The notes: a model not told the origin generated them from the letters alone. A stretch of DNA of 64,000 bases from Bacteroidota bacterium (GCA_014190575.1 BJGQ01000006.1:30698-94697); one strand, 5' to 3'; positions 19,360 through 27,757 are shown, counted from the first letter of the stretch. Translations and numbers: made by a program.

Positions 19360-19935
19360 ATGTTTTGTGACTACTGTAAAGTTTTAGGTGTAGAACACAA
19401 TGCCAGCGACATGGAAATTAAGCTGGCATTTAGAAAACGGGCAAAGGATACTCACCCTGAATTTAATTCTGCATCAGATGCGGAACAACAATTCATAACT
19501 TTGAATGAAGCATATGACATTCTTATACATCATAAAACCCGTGAACTTTTTGAAGAAGATTTGAATACCTATCATAACCCTGAAGCTTATCCTCCATATA
19601 AACATTGGATTATTGTTGCTAGGGAAAGAGCTACAGTTCACTCAAGACTTCCATATAAAGAATTCACTCGAACTAAGTTTTATCAAGGTACTCATACATC
19701 TCCTTATCTTCTTTTTGTCGCTGAGTTTGTTGCTTCTATTGTATTAATTCTTGTCCCTTATGTTTTAATGGTAAGAGATGACAGCAGAATCCTTGGTGTT
19801 TTTTCACTTTTTATTGCTTTGCCAGCCGGAATTTTTATGTTGGTTCAGGCATTGTCAGGTTTTTCTGCAATGAAAAAATTTAAATCTACAGGAAAAATCA
19901 GTAAAAAGGGTGATACTAAAATTCAGAAAACCTGA
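19360..19935 (+). CDS. Membrane-anchored J-domain-like protein with HPE in place of HPD
   Basis: 191 aa. Residues 3-68 read as a DnaJ J-domain: YCKVLGVEHNASDMEIKLAFRKRAKDTHPEF, then FITLNEAYDILIHHKTRELFEEDL. The signature tripeptide is His32-Pro33-Glu34, not HPD; the Asp is needed to stimulate Hsp70 in studied J-proteins. Two membrane helices follow (LLFVAEFVASIVLILVPYVLMV, about 125-147; LGVFSLFIALPAGIFMLVQAL, about 153-173), then a basic tail. No DnaJ zinc-finger or client-binding domain is present. It may be a weak co-chaperone at the inner membrane or a J-like scaffold. No functional neighbours. Confidence 0.8.
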   Translation: MFCDYCKVLGVEHNASDMEIKLAFRKRAKDTHPEFNSASDAEQQFITLNEAYDILIHHKTRELFEEDLNTYHNPEAYPPYKHWIIVARERATVHSRLPYKEFTRTKFYQGTHTSPYLLFVAEFVASIVLILVPYVLMVRDDSRILGVFSLFIALPAGIFMLVQALSGFSAMKKFKSTGKISKKGDTKIQKT

Positions 19936-19989
19936 GCAATATTTTTTTAATTTCTATTCAGATACATTTACCGCTGCATAATTTTTCTA

Positions 19990-20634
19990 ATGGCATTTAA
20001 AAGAGCATTGATACTCTTCCTCTTTGTTTTTCTATTTTTTTCTTTTTCATCGCGAGCTCAAAACAGAAAAGTAATTCAGTTTAGTGGAGTCATTTATTCA
20101 GCTGATACTGCGCATCGGTCAATACCATTTGCAACAGTATATGATTATACATTAGGAAATATTGCGATCAGCAACTTTACTGGTTTTTTTAGTTTGGTTG
20201 GATATGAAGGCGATACCATTTACTTTTCTACTGTCGGATTTAAAACCCAAGAGTTTATTATTCCGATTGGAAATGAAACAGAAAAATTTACAGCCAACTT
20301 TTTTTTAGCACCAACTTTTTACATGTTACCTGAAGCGATTGTTTATCCATGGGGTTCGCGCGATCAGTTTCCGTATGCATTTATTCATACTCCAATTCCG
20401 GATGATGATTTGGAAAGGGCCAGAAAAAATCTTAATCCAGATTATTTGCGGTCACTTTCTTTAGCACAAGGCTCCGACCCGAATATTAATGCAAGAATGG
20501 TGATGAATAATTATTCGCAGACTTTATATTATTACGGACAAGCTCATCCAATCAGTTTATTAAATGCCTTTGCCTGGAGTCAGTTTATCAGTGATTTGAA
20601 AAGCGGGAAGTATAAAAATCCGAATAAGAAATAG
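19990..20634 (+). CDS. Secreted protein with carboxypeptidase-regulatory-like domain
   Basis: 214 aa. The signal peptide is ALILFLFVFLFFSFSSRAQ. Residues about 30-110 form a carboxypeptidase-D regulatory-like beta-sandwich (FSGVIYSADTAHRSIPFATV, ISNFTGFFSLVGYEGDTIYFSTVGFKT, then LAPTFYMLPEAIVYPWG). This is the same fold found at the N-terminus of TonB receptors, here without plug or barrel. The C-terminal 100 residues (DDDLERARKNLNP to SDLKSGKYKNPN) are not recognised. Stand-alone versions are common in Bacteroidetes with no assigned role. The ATG follows a near -7 element (TACATTTA). Confidence 0.8.
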   Translation: MAFKRALILFLFVFLFFSFSSRAQNRKVIQFSGVIYSADTAHRSIPFATVYDYTLGNIAISNFTGFFSLVGYEGDTIYFSTVGFKTQEFIIPIGNETEKFTANFFLAPTFYMLPEAIVYPWGSRDQFPYAFIHTPIPDDDLERARKNLNPDYLRSLSLAQGSDPNINARMVMNNYSQTLYYYGQAHPISLLNAFAWSQFISDLKSGKYKNPNKK

Positions 20635-20698
20635 TAGGTAGTTTTTTGGTGTCAGCAATTAATTATTTGCAATTTGAAAATTCAAATATTACAATCGG

Positions 20699-20727
20699 GG
20701 TTAAAATCTTTGGTTTATTTTTTAACC
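20699..20727. terminator. Possible convergent terminator hairpin
   Basis: Inverted repeat GGTTAAAA / TTTTAACC with a 13-base loop, overlapping the def stop codon between two convergent genes. A second, smaller palindrome (ATTTGAA / TTCAAAT) lies just before it. AT-rich and weak, so tentative. Confidence 0.3.
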
Positions 20728-21308
20728 GGAAATTTCATTTTATAGTCCACCTTAACATCCCCTTTTGAAATTCGTTCGAGTTTATTCTTCAGCAATCTTT
20801 TTTTCAAAGGCTTTAATAAATCGGTAAATAATATTCCTTCGATGTGATCGTATTCATGTTGAATTACTCGACCTGTTAAACCGGAAAATATTTCGCGATG
20901 CTTTTTAAAATTAACATCCATGTATTCAATATCAATTTCGTCGGGCCGTAAAACATCTTCTCGAATGTTCGGAATGCTTAAACAACCTTCGGTGTAATAC
21001 CATTCTTCACCAACACGCGAATGAATTTTTGCATTGATAAAAACCTGTGTCACGCCTTTCTCACCAGCAAAATCATTTTCTGATTGATCTTCTTCCTCTT
21101 CCATTTTTTTTAGAATAAAATCGCTGTCTACCAAAAAAAGACGAATCGGTAAATTTATTTGTGGCGCCGCCAATCCAATGCCGGAAGCATTGTACATGGT
21201 GTCCCACATGTTTGAAATGATCTCAGCAAGATTCGGGTAAAGTGCATCGATGTCTGAACTTCTTTTTCGTAAAACAGGATCGCCGTAAGCGGTTATCGGT
21301 AAAATCAT
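20715..21308 (-). CDS. def: Peptide deformylase
   Basis: 197 aa, iron/zinc enzyme that removes the formyl group from new proteins. All three motifs are intact: GIGLAAPQI (43-51), EGCLSIP with metal ligand Cys109, and HEYDH with ligands His151 and His155 and catalytic Glu152. An acidic insert (residues about 68-84, EEEEDQSENDF) between motifs 1 and 2 is longer than in E. coli but familiar in Bacteroidetes. The ATG overlaps the ruvX stop by 4 bases, so translation is coupled. Confidence 0.96.
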   Translation of the reverse strand: MILPITAYGDPVLRKRSSDIDALYPNLAEIISNMWDTMYNASGIGLAAPQINLPIRLFLVDSDFILKKMEEEEDQSENDFAGEKGVTQVFINAKIHSRVGEEWYYTEGCLSIPNIREDVLRPDEIDIEYMDVNFKKHREIFSGLTGRVIQHEYDHIEGILFTDLLKPLKKRLLKNKLERISKGDVKVDYKMKFPVKK

Positions 21309-21721
21309 TTAGGGTAGGTGTCAAGAAAAGTTTGCAAAATAATAGCAGCACTCACTTTATCAACTAAGTTTTTATCCTGTCTCTTCATTTTTCCAATCCC
21401 ACTATTCAAAATTATTGCTGAAGCCATTTTCGAAGTAAATCGCTCATCAACTTTGTGAACTGGAATTAATGGAAATTCTTTTTGAAGAATCAGAATAAAT
21501 GCATTCACTTTTGGACTTAATTTATTGTCTTCGTTTCGTAAGGTCTTCGGATCGCCAATCACAAATACTTCTACCGGTTCTTTTCTGCAATAATCTTTTA
21601 AAAAATTTAATACCTCGTGAGTTGGAACAGTTGTGAGTGAAGAAGAAATAATTTTTGATAAATCAGTCACTGCAATACCAACTCTTTTTTCTCCGAAATC
21701 AATTCCTAATAATCTCCCCAT
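21305..21721 (-). CDS. ruvX: Putative pre-16S rRNA nuclease / Holliday junction resolvase-like YqgF
   Basis: 138 aa, RNase H-like YqgF fold. The N-terminal GIDFGEKRVGIAVTD has the first catalytic Asp; VFVIGDPK, VDERFTSKMA (second acidic site) and DKVSAAIILQTFLD (third acidic site) follow in the family order. YqgF proteins are tied to 16S rRNA 5'-end maturation in E. coli; the resolvase role is older and less certain. It begins directly after the prenyltransferase stop and overlaps def by 4 bases. Confidence 0.94.
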   Translation of the reverse strand: MGRLLGIDFGEKRVGIAVTDLSKIISSSLTTVPTHEVLNFLKDYCRKEPVEVFVIGDPKTLRNEDNKLSPKVNAFILILQKEFPLIPVHKVDERFTSKMASAIILNSGIGKMKRQDKNLVDKVSAAIILQTFLDTYPK

Positions 21722-22573
21722 TTATTTCAGGTATAAATCTGTGAGTACAAAAATTGAAAATACAATGCTGGCAATTCCGTTGGTAGTAGCGAAAGCAATA
21801 TTCACTTTACTTAAATCTTCGGGCCTCACTAATTTTTGTTGATAAATTAGCAACATAATAAATATGAAAGCTCCGATCCAGTAACTGATTCCGAAATTTC
21901 CGGAGTATCCTGCAATTAACATTACAGATGCAGAAATTAAATGAAGGCATCGCGAAAATGTAAGGGCATTTTTTTTCCCTAACCAAACCGGAATGCTGAA
22001 CAATTTTTCTTTTCGGTCAAATTCTTCATCCTGCAAAGCATAAATAATATCGAAACCCGAAACCCAACTCATCACAACAAAAGAAAATAAAACCGGCAGT
22101 AAACTGAATGTTCCTGTCACAGCGAGATATGCGCCTATAGGGGCAAGTGATAATCCAAGACCTAAAAACAAATGTGCAAGTGGGGTAAATCGCTTTGTGT
22201 AACTATAACCAAGTACAACGATTAAGGCAATGGGAGATAAATAAAAACACAACGGATTAATAAACCAGGTGATAACAACAAAAAGAAATGAAAAGAATAG
22301 AACAAACACAAATGCTGATGTTGAAGAAATTTTCCCCGCAGGAATTTCTCTGGTTGCCGTGCGAGGGTTTTTTGCATCAATCATTCTGTCTGCAAAACGA
22401 TTGAACCCCATTGCCGCGCTTCGTGCACAAACCATACATGCAACAACAAGTAAAAAAATTTTCCAACTAAAAAAATATTCTTCCTTTGAAATTGCCAGAA
22501 AATATCCAATCACTGCAAAGGGTAATGCGAATACAGTATGGCTGAATTTTATAAACGAAAAATATTTTTTCAT
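21722..22573 (-). CDS. UbiA-family prenyltransferase (4-hydroxybenzoate polyprenyltransferase-like)
   Basis: 283 aa, an integral membrane protein with about eight helices. The two Asp-rich substrate sites are GFNRFADRMIDAKN (N-x3-D-x3-D) and DIIYALQDEEFDRKEKLFS. The opening FIKFSHTVFALPFA is that of the UbiA / MqnP group. It would prenylate an aromatic ring for a quinone. Since Bacteroidetes use menaquinone, a role in the futalosine route (MqnP) is likelier than ubiquinone, but no other mqn gene is here to prove it. It lies 3 bases after the DUF1573 gene. Confidence 0.88.
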   Translation of the reverse strand: MKKYFSFIKFSHTVFALPFAVIGYFLAISKEEYFFSWKIFLLVVACMVCARSAAMGFNRFADRMIDAKNPRTATREIPAGKISSTSAFVFVLFFSFLFVVITWFINPLCFYLSPIALIVVLGYSYTKRFTPLAHLFLGLGLSLAPIGAYLAVTGTFSLLPVLFSFVVMSWVSGFDIIYALQDEEFDRKEKLFSIPVWLGKKNALTFSRCLHLISASVMLIAGYSGNFGISYWIGAFIFIMLLIYQQKLVRPEDLSKVNIAFATTNGIASIVFSIFVLTDLYLK

Positions 22574-22576
22574 CTT

Positions 22577-23101
22577 TTATTTTTTCTTATCCAACACATT
22601 TGCAGTGAATTCAATCACGGTGAAATTCGGAATTGTATTAGCTGTAACATGAACTGCTTTGTGCTGTTTTCCACCTTTCCCTTCTGAATTAAAAACCACG
22701 CTGATTATCCCTTCGTTGCCGGGCATAATCGGTTCTTTTGAGTATGAGGGGATTGTGCATCCACAAGAAGCTTTAGCGCTTCTGATTACCAAGGGATTTT
22801 TTCCTGTATTTTTTAATTTAAATTCATGAGTGACTATATCACCTTCATATATATCTCCGAAGTTGAAAATTTCCTCAGCGAACTCAATAGAAGTAAGAGT
22901 TGAATCATTGAGCCGTTGATTGGCAATTGGATTTTGGCCCATCATATTTTGCATTGGACCGGCATTATTTTTATTTTCAATAAAGTTAGAAGGGAATTGT
23001 GGTTCTTTTGGTAATACAAGCCGCAATATTTCTACTACTGCAATTGCAAAAAAACTCAGTGCAATAACAATTAACGCAATCGTTTTTAAATTTTCTTTCA
23101 T
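22577..23101 (-). CDS. DUF1573 domain protein, membrane-anchored
   Basis: 174 aa from the ATG at 23101. The longer frame to 23194 runs into the end of the upstream gene and is rejected. One N-terminal helix (TIALIVIALSFFAIAVVEIL) anchors or exports it. The C-terminal DUF1573 domain has FNFGDIYEGDIVTHEFKLKNTGKNPLVI, ASCGCTIP and the end FTVIEFTANV. The fold is Ig-like and periplasmic, of unknown function, and common in Bacteroidetes. A -7 element begins only 6 bases before the ATG. Confidence 0.85.
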   Translation of the reverse strand: MKENLKTIALIVIALSFFAIAVVEILRLVLPKEPQFPSNFIENKNNAGPMQNMMGQNPIANQRLNDSTLTSIEFAEEIFNFGDIYEGDIVTHEFKLKNTGKNPLVIRSAKASCGCTIPSYSKEPIMPGNEGIISVVFNSEGKGGKQHKAVHVTANTIPNFTVIEFTANVLDKKK

Positions 23102-23107
23102 GCAGCG

Positions 23108-23115
23108 CAAATTTA
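23108..23115 (-). promoter_or_regulatory. Promoter -7 element very close to the start, TAAATTTG on minus strand
   Basis: Exact TAnnTTTG match (plus strand CAAATTTA) with only 6 bases between it and the ATG at 23101. If used, the DUF1573-ubiA-ruvX-def transcript would begin at or next to its start codon (leaderless). Confidence 0.4.
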
Positions 23116-23123
23116 TATCAGCA

Positions 23124-24821
23124 TTATTGCTTTGCCGCCATGGAACCAATTTTTGATTTACGAATGGTAAAATATTCTTCCAGTTCATTAACATTTCTTG
23201 AATTGAAAGTCATTTTTTGAGTGAGCATTCCTTTGCGTGCAGCCAGTGTTCCATAATAAATATCATGAATACCAGAAAGGTTATGAGCATCCGGATTAAT
23301 ACTTATTTCTACTCCTAAAGAAATTGCAAATTGTATCCATCGCCAATCTAAATCTAACCGCCATGGGTGTGCGTTAATTTCAATTACAACATTATTTTTT
23401 GCCGCAACTTCTATCACCGCTTTGTGATTAATCGGATACCCGATTCGCGAAAGAAGTAATCTTCCGGTAGGGTGACCAAGTATTGTTGTATATGGATTTT
23501 CAATGGCACGAATCAATCGTTCTGTTGCTTTCTCTTCACTCATTTTAAAGTTTTGGTGAATGGATGCAATCACAAAATCAAATCGTGAAAGAATATCTTC
23601 ATTATAATCAAGCGAGCCGTCACCTAAAATGTCTGATTCAATTCCCTTGAAAATTTTAAAAGGCGAAAGCCTTTGATTCAACTTATTTATTTCACTATGT
23701 TGTTGCAAAACCTGTTCAGCTGAAAGACCACTTGCATATGTAGCAGATTTTGAATGGTCGCTTATGCATAAATATTCGTAACCCAATTTCATGCTGTAAC
23801 GAGCCATTTCTTCAATCGTATTATTTCCATCGCTCCATTTGGAGTGAGCATGTACTACACCCTTTATTTCTTTCATTTCAATTAACTGAGGCAATTTATT
23901 TTCCGTAGCTAATTCAATTTCATTTATTCCTTCTCGCAGTTCAGGTAGAATGAAACTTAATCCTGCTGATTGGTAAATTTCTTCTTCACTTGAAAAATGT
24001 TTTGAATCAAAATCAGAAATTCTTTTTTTAACATCTTCCACATGAACTTCATTTCCGGTAGTGATGAAAAGGTTTTTATAGAAATTATTTTTTTCTGAAA
24101 ATGAAATTTGAAACAAAGTTCCTTCAGTTGTTTTTGCATGAATGGTGTTTTCAATTTCTTGCAGCTGATCGAACTGAGATTCATTCAACATTTCCATCAC
24201 TTCTTCCAATGGAGCAGAAGTCAGCAGATCAATTTTATCCAACACCTCATAATATCGACGAAACTCCCCAGTAAATGAAATTTCTTCATCAGTAAAATAT
24301 TTTTTCAGCAATTGAAACATCAATAAACTTTCTTGCTCCACTTCGGCATAACGGAATTTATTTTTGTGCTTCTGATAAAACTGAATATTTTCTAAAACTG
24401 TTTTTTGTGTTTTCTCCCCGAAACCTTTCAGTAAACTCAATCTGTTTTCGAGGCAGGCATATTTCAATTCATCAATGGTTTCAATTTCCAGTTCTTTCCA
24501 AATGGTTGAAACTTTTTTCGGACCAATGCCCTTTATGCTCATCATCTCTACAACACCTGAAGGAGTTTTTTCCAACAACTCATCCAATAGTTTTATGTGA
24601 CCAGTTGAAAGAAGCGATTGAATTTTTTGTTTTATTGCTACACCGATAGAAGGAATTGTATCCATTTCTTCAGATGTCATTTCACTCAATTCACCATTTA
24701 ATTTGCTGATATTATAAGAAGCGGATAAATATGATTTTGCCTTAAATGAATTTTCTCCATGCAATTCCATGAGCTTGCCAAGCAATTCAAAAGCAGATTC
24801 TATTTCGGAATTTGTAACCAT
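23124..24821 (-). CDS. polX: PolX-like PHP protein (family X polymerase architecture with degenerate palm)
   Basis: 565 aa in the order of bacterial PolX: helix-hairpin-helix segments (about 1-150, IPSIGVAIKQKI, IKGIGPKKV, LKGFGEKTQK), polymerase-like region (about 155-270), and a C-terminal PHP phosphoesterase domain (about 318-555). The PHP metal residues look intact: HAHSKWSDG (324-332), ISDHSKSA, ESDILGDGSLDY, ASIHQNF, LGHPTGR, NAHPWRLDLDW and NPDAH. In the polymerase part GEFRRYYEVLDKIDLL replaces the usual GSxRR...GDID: the first catalytic Asp is Lys196, and the third is also absent (FQISFS). It is probably a 3'-5' exonuclease or phosphoesterase without polymerase activity. Downstream of porX. 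Confidence 0.88.
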   Translation of the reverse strand: MVTNSEIESAFELLGKLMELHGENSFKAKSYLSASYNISKLNGELSEMTSEEMDTIPSIGVAIKQKIQSLLSTGHIKLLDELLEKTPSGVVEMMSIKGIGPKKVSTIWKELEIETIDELKYACLENRLSLLKGFGEKTQKTVLENIQFYQKHKNKFRYAEVEQESLLMFQLLKKYFTDEEISFTGEFRRYYEVLDKIDLLTSAPLEEVMEMLNESQFDQLQEIENTIHAKTTEGTLFQISFSEKNNFYKNLFITTGNEVHVEDVKKRISDFDSKHFSSEEEIYQSAGLSFILPELREGINEIELATENKLPQLIEMKEIKGVVHAHSKWSDGNNTIEEMARYSMKLGYEYLCISDHSKSATYASGLSAEQVLQQHSEINKLNQRLSPFKIFKGIESDILGDGSLDYNEDILSRFDFVIASIHQNFKMSEEKATERLIRAIENPYTTILGHPTGRLLLSRIGYPINHKAVIEVAAKNNVVIEINAHPWRLDLDWRWIQFAISLGVEISINPDAHNLSGIHDIYYGTLAARKGMLTQKMTFNSRNVNELEEYFTIRKSKIGSMAAKQ

Positions 24822-24840
24822 AAAATAATTTGGTTACAAA
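24811..24840 (-). promoter_or_regulatory. Perfect 10-bp inverted repeat covering the polX start codon
   Basis: TTTGTAACCA, 10-base spacer, TGGTTACAAA. The polX ATG (24819-24821) sits at the loop/stem edge. As RNA it would form a hairpin that hides the start; as DNA it could be an operator between porX and polX. Confidence 0.45.
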
Positions 24841-24844
24841 AATA
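24837..24844 (-). promoter_or_regulatory. Promoter -7 element, TATTTTTG on minus strand
   Basis: Exact TAnnTTTG match (plus strand CAAAAATA), 15 bases before the polX ATG and overlapping the outer arm of the inverted repeat at 24811-24840. Confidence 0.4.
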
Positions 24845-24851
24845 ACATCAC

Positions 24852-26408
24852 TTACTTCGAAGTCAATCGCACAACAGGACAAATCATTTCTTCCATGCTT
24901 AAACCACCATGCTGAAAAGTATTTCGGAAGTGATTGACATGATAATTATAGTTGTTCGGATAAACGAAAAATGTATCAGCTTTTGCAAATATGAAAGTAC
25001 TGCTCACATGTGGCTTCGGTAATTTTGCTTCCAATGGATTGCGCACTTCAAAAACTTCACGCGGATTGTAATTTAAATTTCTACCGTGCTTGTAACGAAG
25101 GTTGGTTGTGGTTTCTCTGTCGCCAATAACTTTCACAGGTTCTTTCACTCGAATGCTTCCATGGTCTGTAGAGATAATAATGTTCACTTTTTTTTCTGCT
25201 AGCTTCATGAGTGCTTGATATAATGGTGAATGCTCAAACCAAGAAAGTGTAATGGAGCGATAAGAAGTTTCATCGTTCGCTAATTCTTTCAATACCTGCA
25301 TTTCTGTTCGTGCATGCGATAACAAGTCAACGAAATTATAAACGATAACATTGAATGGGTTTTGCAACAAGTTGTGAATGTTGTCAACCATTTTTTGTCC
25401 GTCGGTAGAGTTGGTAATCTTAGTGTACGAAAATTTTATATCCTTCTTACTTCGTACAATCAGGTCGCCGAGAAAATCCTGTTCGTGCAAATTTTTTCCG
25501 CCTTCTTCTTCATCGTTCAACCAGTAATTCGGAAATTTCTTTTCAATGTCGAGCGGAGTCATACCTGCAAAAATTGCGTTTCGACTGTACTGTGTACTTG
25601 TTGGAAGAATGGAATAATAAAAGTCTTCGGTATTCACTCTGAAATTTTCGCTAAGCAATGGTTGAATAATTTTCCATTGGTCGAAACGAAGATTATCAAT
25701 GAGAACAAAAAATGTAGGAGTTTCATCATTAATAAATGGTAAAACTTTTTCGCTCATTAAAGTATGAGAGAGTATCGGTGCTGTTTCATCGGGTTTGTTC
25801 AGCCACTTGATATAATTTTTCGAAACGAATTTGCAAAACTCACTGTTGGCTTCACTCTTCTGCATATTCAACACATCGCGCATGTCGTTACTTTTCGATT
25901 TATCCAATTCCAATTCCCAGTAAATCAACTTGCGATATAAATCTCCCCACTCTTGCTGATTCAAACCATTGCTCATTTGCATCATGATTTGCTGAAACTC
26001 CTTCTGATAATCAGAAGTGGTTTTTGAACTGATGAGCTGTCGGCTGTCGAGAATTTTTTTTAGTGTCAGTAAAATCTGATTGCTCTTTACCGGCTTAATC
26101 AGGTAGTCACTTATTTGCGAACCGATTGCCTGCTCCATTAAATTCTCTTCTTCGTTTTTCGTAATCATCACAATGGGCAACGCGGGATGAAGTGCTTTTA
26201 TTCGGGAAAGAGTTTCCAAGCCGCTCAGTCCGGGCATTTGTTCATCCAGAAAAACCACATCAATAATCTGGTCCTTGCATTTTTCAATGGCATCCACACC
26301 ATTACTGGCTTCAATGATATTGTATCCTTTTTCGCTAAGGAAAAGCAGGTGCGGTTTCAATAATTCAATTTCATCGTCGCACCAAAGTATTGTGGCTAGG
26401 CTACTCAT
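24852..26408 (-). CDS. porX: PorX: response regulator with PglZ-type phosphatase domain (type IX secretion regulator)
   Basis: 518 aa from the ATG at 26408, the length I recall for Porphyromonas gingivalis PorX; the extra 19 residues of the longer frame are rejected. Receiver domain 1-125: acidic DDE (11-13), phospho-acceptor Asp55 in VVFLDEQMPG, and Lys in DYLIKP. A helical linker follows, then an alkaline-phosphatase-superfamily PglZ domain with FFVLIDNLRFDQWKI, IFAGMTPLDIEKKF, YNFVDLLSHART and IISTDHGSIRV. PorX with sensor PorY controls T9SS genes in P. gingivalis; PorY and T9SS structural genes are not in this window. Divergent from the HD-lpx operon. Confidence 0.93.
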   Translation of the reverse strand: MSSLATILWCDDEIELLKPHLLFLSEKGYNIIEASNGVDAIEKCKDQIIDVVFLDEQMPGLSGLETLSRIKALHPALPIVMITKNEEENLMEQAIGSQISDYLIKPVKSNQILLTLKKILDSRQLISSKTTSDYQKEFQQIMMQMSNGLNQQEWGDLYRKLIYWELELDKSKSNDMRDVLNMQKSEANSEFCKFVSKNYIKWLNKPDETAPILSHTLMSEKVLPFINDETPTFFVLIDNLRFDQWKIIQPLLSENFRVNTEDFYYSILPTSTQYSRNAIFAGMTPLDIEKKFPNYWLNDEEEGGKNLHEQDFLGDLIVRSKKDIKFSYTKITNSTDGQKMVDNIHNLLQNPFNVIVYNFVDLLSHARTEMQVLKELANDETSYRSITLSWFEHSPLYQALMKLAEKKVNIIISTDHGSIRVKEPVKVIGDRETTTNLRYKHGRNLNYNPREVFEVRNPLEAKLPKPHVSSTFIFAKADTFFVYPNNYNYHVNHFRNTFQHGGLSMEEMICPVVRLTSK

Positions 26409-26416
26409 AGTATAAT

Positions 26417-26424
26417 TACTTTTG
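26417..26424 (+). promoter_or_regulatory. Promoter -7 element, TACTTTTG
   Basis: Exact TAnnTTTG match followed by CC, in the 69-base gap between porX and the HD gene. It would give a leader of about 45 bases for the HD gene. Confidence 0.4.
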
Positions 26425-26465
26425 CCTGCGAATTTAGTTGTTACAGTTGCATCCTTCATTAACAT

Positions 26466-26473
26466 TATTTTTG
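26466..26473 (+). promoter_or_regulatory. Second -7 element, TATTTTTG, 4 bases before the HD gene start
   Basis: Exact match ending 4 bases before the GTG at 26478. It is either a leaderless start site or a chance match; the element at 26417 is the alternative. Confidence 0.35.
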
Positions 26474-26477
26474 TTTC

Positions 26478-27704
26478 GTGAATAAAAGAAAAATCATCAA
26501 CGACCCGGTTTACGGATTTATTACAATTCCTTCAGAAATAATTTTCGATATAATCGAACATCGTTGGTTTCAACGATTGAGAAGGATACAGCAATTGGGA
26601 TTAACAAGTTTGGTTTATCCGGGTGGAAATCATACTCGATTTCAGCATACAGTCGGAGCCATGCACCTGATGACACAAACATTGGAAGTGCTTCGTTCAA
26701 AAGGAATTTTAATTACTGAAGAAGAAGGAGAAGCAGTGGTGATTGCAATTTTAATGCACGACATTGGTCACGGACCATTCTCTCATACACTCGAAAAAAC
26801 TATTGTGCAGGGAGTAAGTCATGAAGAATTATCTGCGCTGTTTATGGAGCGGTTGAATAAAGAATTTAAAGGAAAACTTTCATTGGCCATAAAAATTTTT
26901 CAGGATAAATACAAAAAGAAATTTCTGCATCAGTTGGTAAGCGGCCAATTAGATATGGACAGATTGGATTACCTGAACCGCGATAGTTTTTTCACAGGAG
27001 TGGCAGAAGGTGTAATTGGTTACGATAGAATTATTAAAATGCTTTCGGTTCACAAAGGAGAATTGGTGGTGGAGGCAAAAGGAATTTATAGCATCGAAAA
27101 ATTTATTGTATCGCGTCGATTGATGTACTGGCAAGTATACTTACATAAAACTGTTTTGGTGGCTGAACAAATGTTGGTTCGGATTTTACAAAGGGCAAGA
27201 GAATTAAGTATAAACGGGTCTGAAATTTTCGGTTCACCCGCACTTCATTTCTTTATTTCAGGAAACATTACTACAAAAGATTTTTATCAAAGCGATAATG
27301 TGTTTGAACAGTTTGCATTGCTGGATGATACCGATGTAATGAATGCAATAAAAGTGTGGCAGACACATGACGATAAAGTGCTTTCGTACCTGAGTAAATG
27401 TTTAATCAACCGGAAATTATTTCACATTGAATTGCAGTCACAACCATTCACTCAAAATAAAATTGAATCACTGCAATGGAAAATCGCAAAGAAATTTGTG
27501 ATAGAAAAAACAGACTTGCAATATTTATTAATTGAAGAATCAACGAGTAACAATGCTTACAGCCGTAAGGGCGATGCGATTAAAATTTTATTGAAAGATG
27601 GAAAAGTAAAAGACATTGCTGAGGCGTCAGACCAATTAAATATTTCTGTTTTGTCAGAACCGGTTGTTAAATATTACATGTGCTGGCCGAAGGAGATTAA
27701 ATAG
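26478..27704 (+). CDS. HD-domain phosphohydrolase (dNTPase/SAMHD1-like)
   Basis: 408 aa, GTG start; the conserved opening NKRKIINDPVYGFITIP supports it. HD-site residues: RFQHTVGAMHLM (His), ILMHDIGHGPFSHTLE (His-Asp pair) and SGQLDMDRLDYLNRDSFFTGV (distal Asp). The family splits dNTPs or related nucleotides; the exact substrate is unknown. It precedes lpxD by 53 bases and lies opposite porX, a gene order I associate with Bacteroidetes, so co-transcription with the lipid A genes is likely. Confidence 0.88.
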   Translation: MNKRKIINDPVYGFITIPSEIIFDIIEHRWFQRLRRIQQLGLTSLVYPGGNHTRFQHTVGAMHLMTQTLEVLRSKGILITEEEGEAVVIAILMHDIGHGPFSHTLEKTIVQGVSHEELSALFMERLNKEFKGKLSLAIKIFQDKYKKKFLHQLVSGQLDMDRLDYLNRDSFFTGVAEGVIGYDRIIKMLSVHKGELVVEAKGIYSIEKFIVSRRLMYWQVYLHKTVLVAEQMLVRILQRARELSINGSEIFGSPALHFFISGNITTKDFYQSDNVFEQFALLDDTDVMNAIKVWQTHDDKVLSYLSKCLINRKLFHIELQSQPFTQNKIESLQWKIAKKFVIEKTDLQYLLIEESTSNNAYSRKGDAIKILLKDGKVKDIAEASDQLNISVLSEPVVKYYMCWPKEIK

Positions 27705-27757
27705 GATCGATTTTTACTCCTCTTTCATTTAGCCGTTTATAAATTATTTTAGCGCCC

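Noticed and set aside
23102..23194. Longer N-terminus of the DUF1573 protein
   Set aside because: It overlaps the end of polX and lies before the -7 element; the ATG at 23101 puts the signal anchor at the N-terminus.
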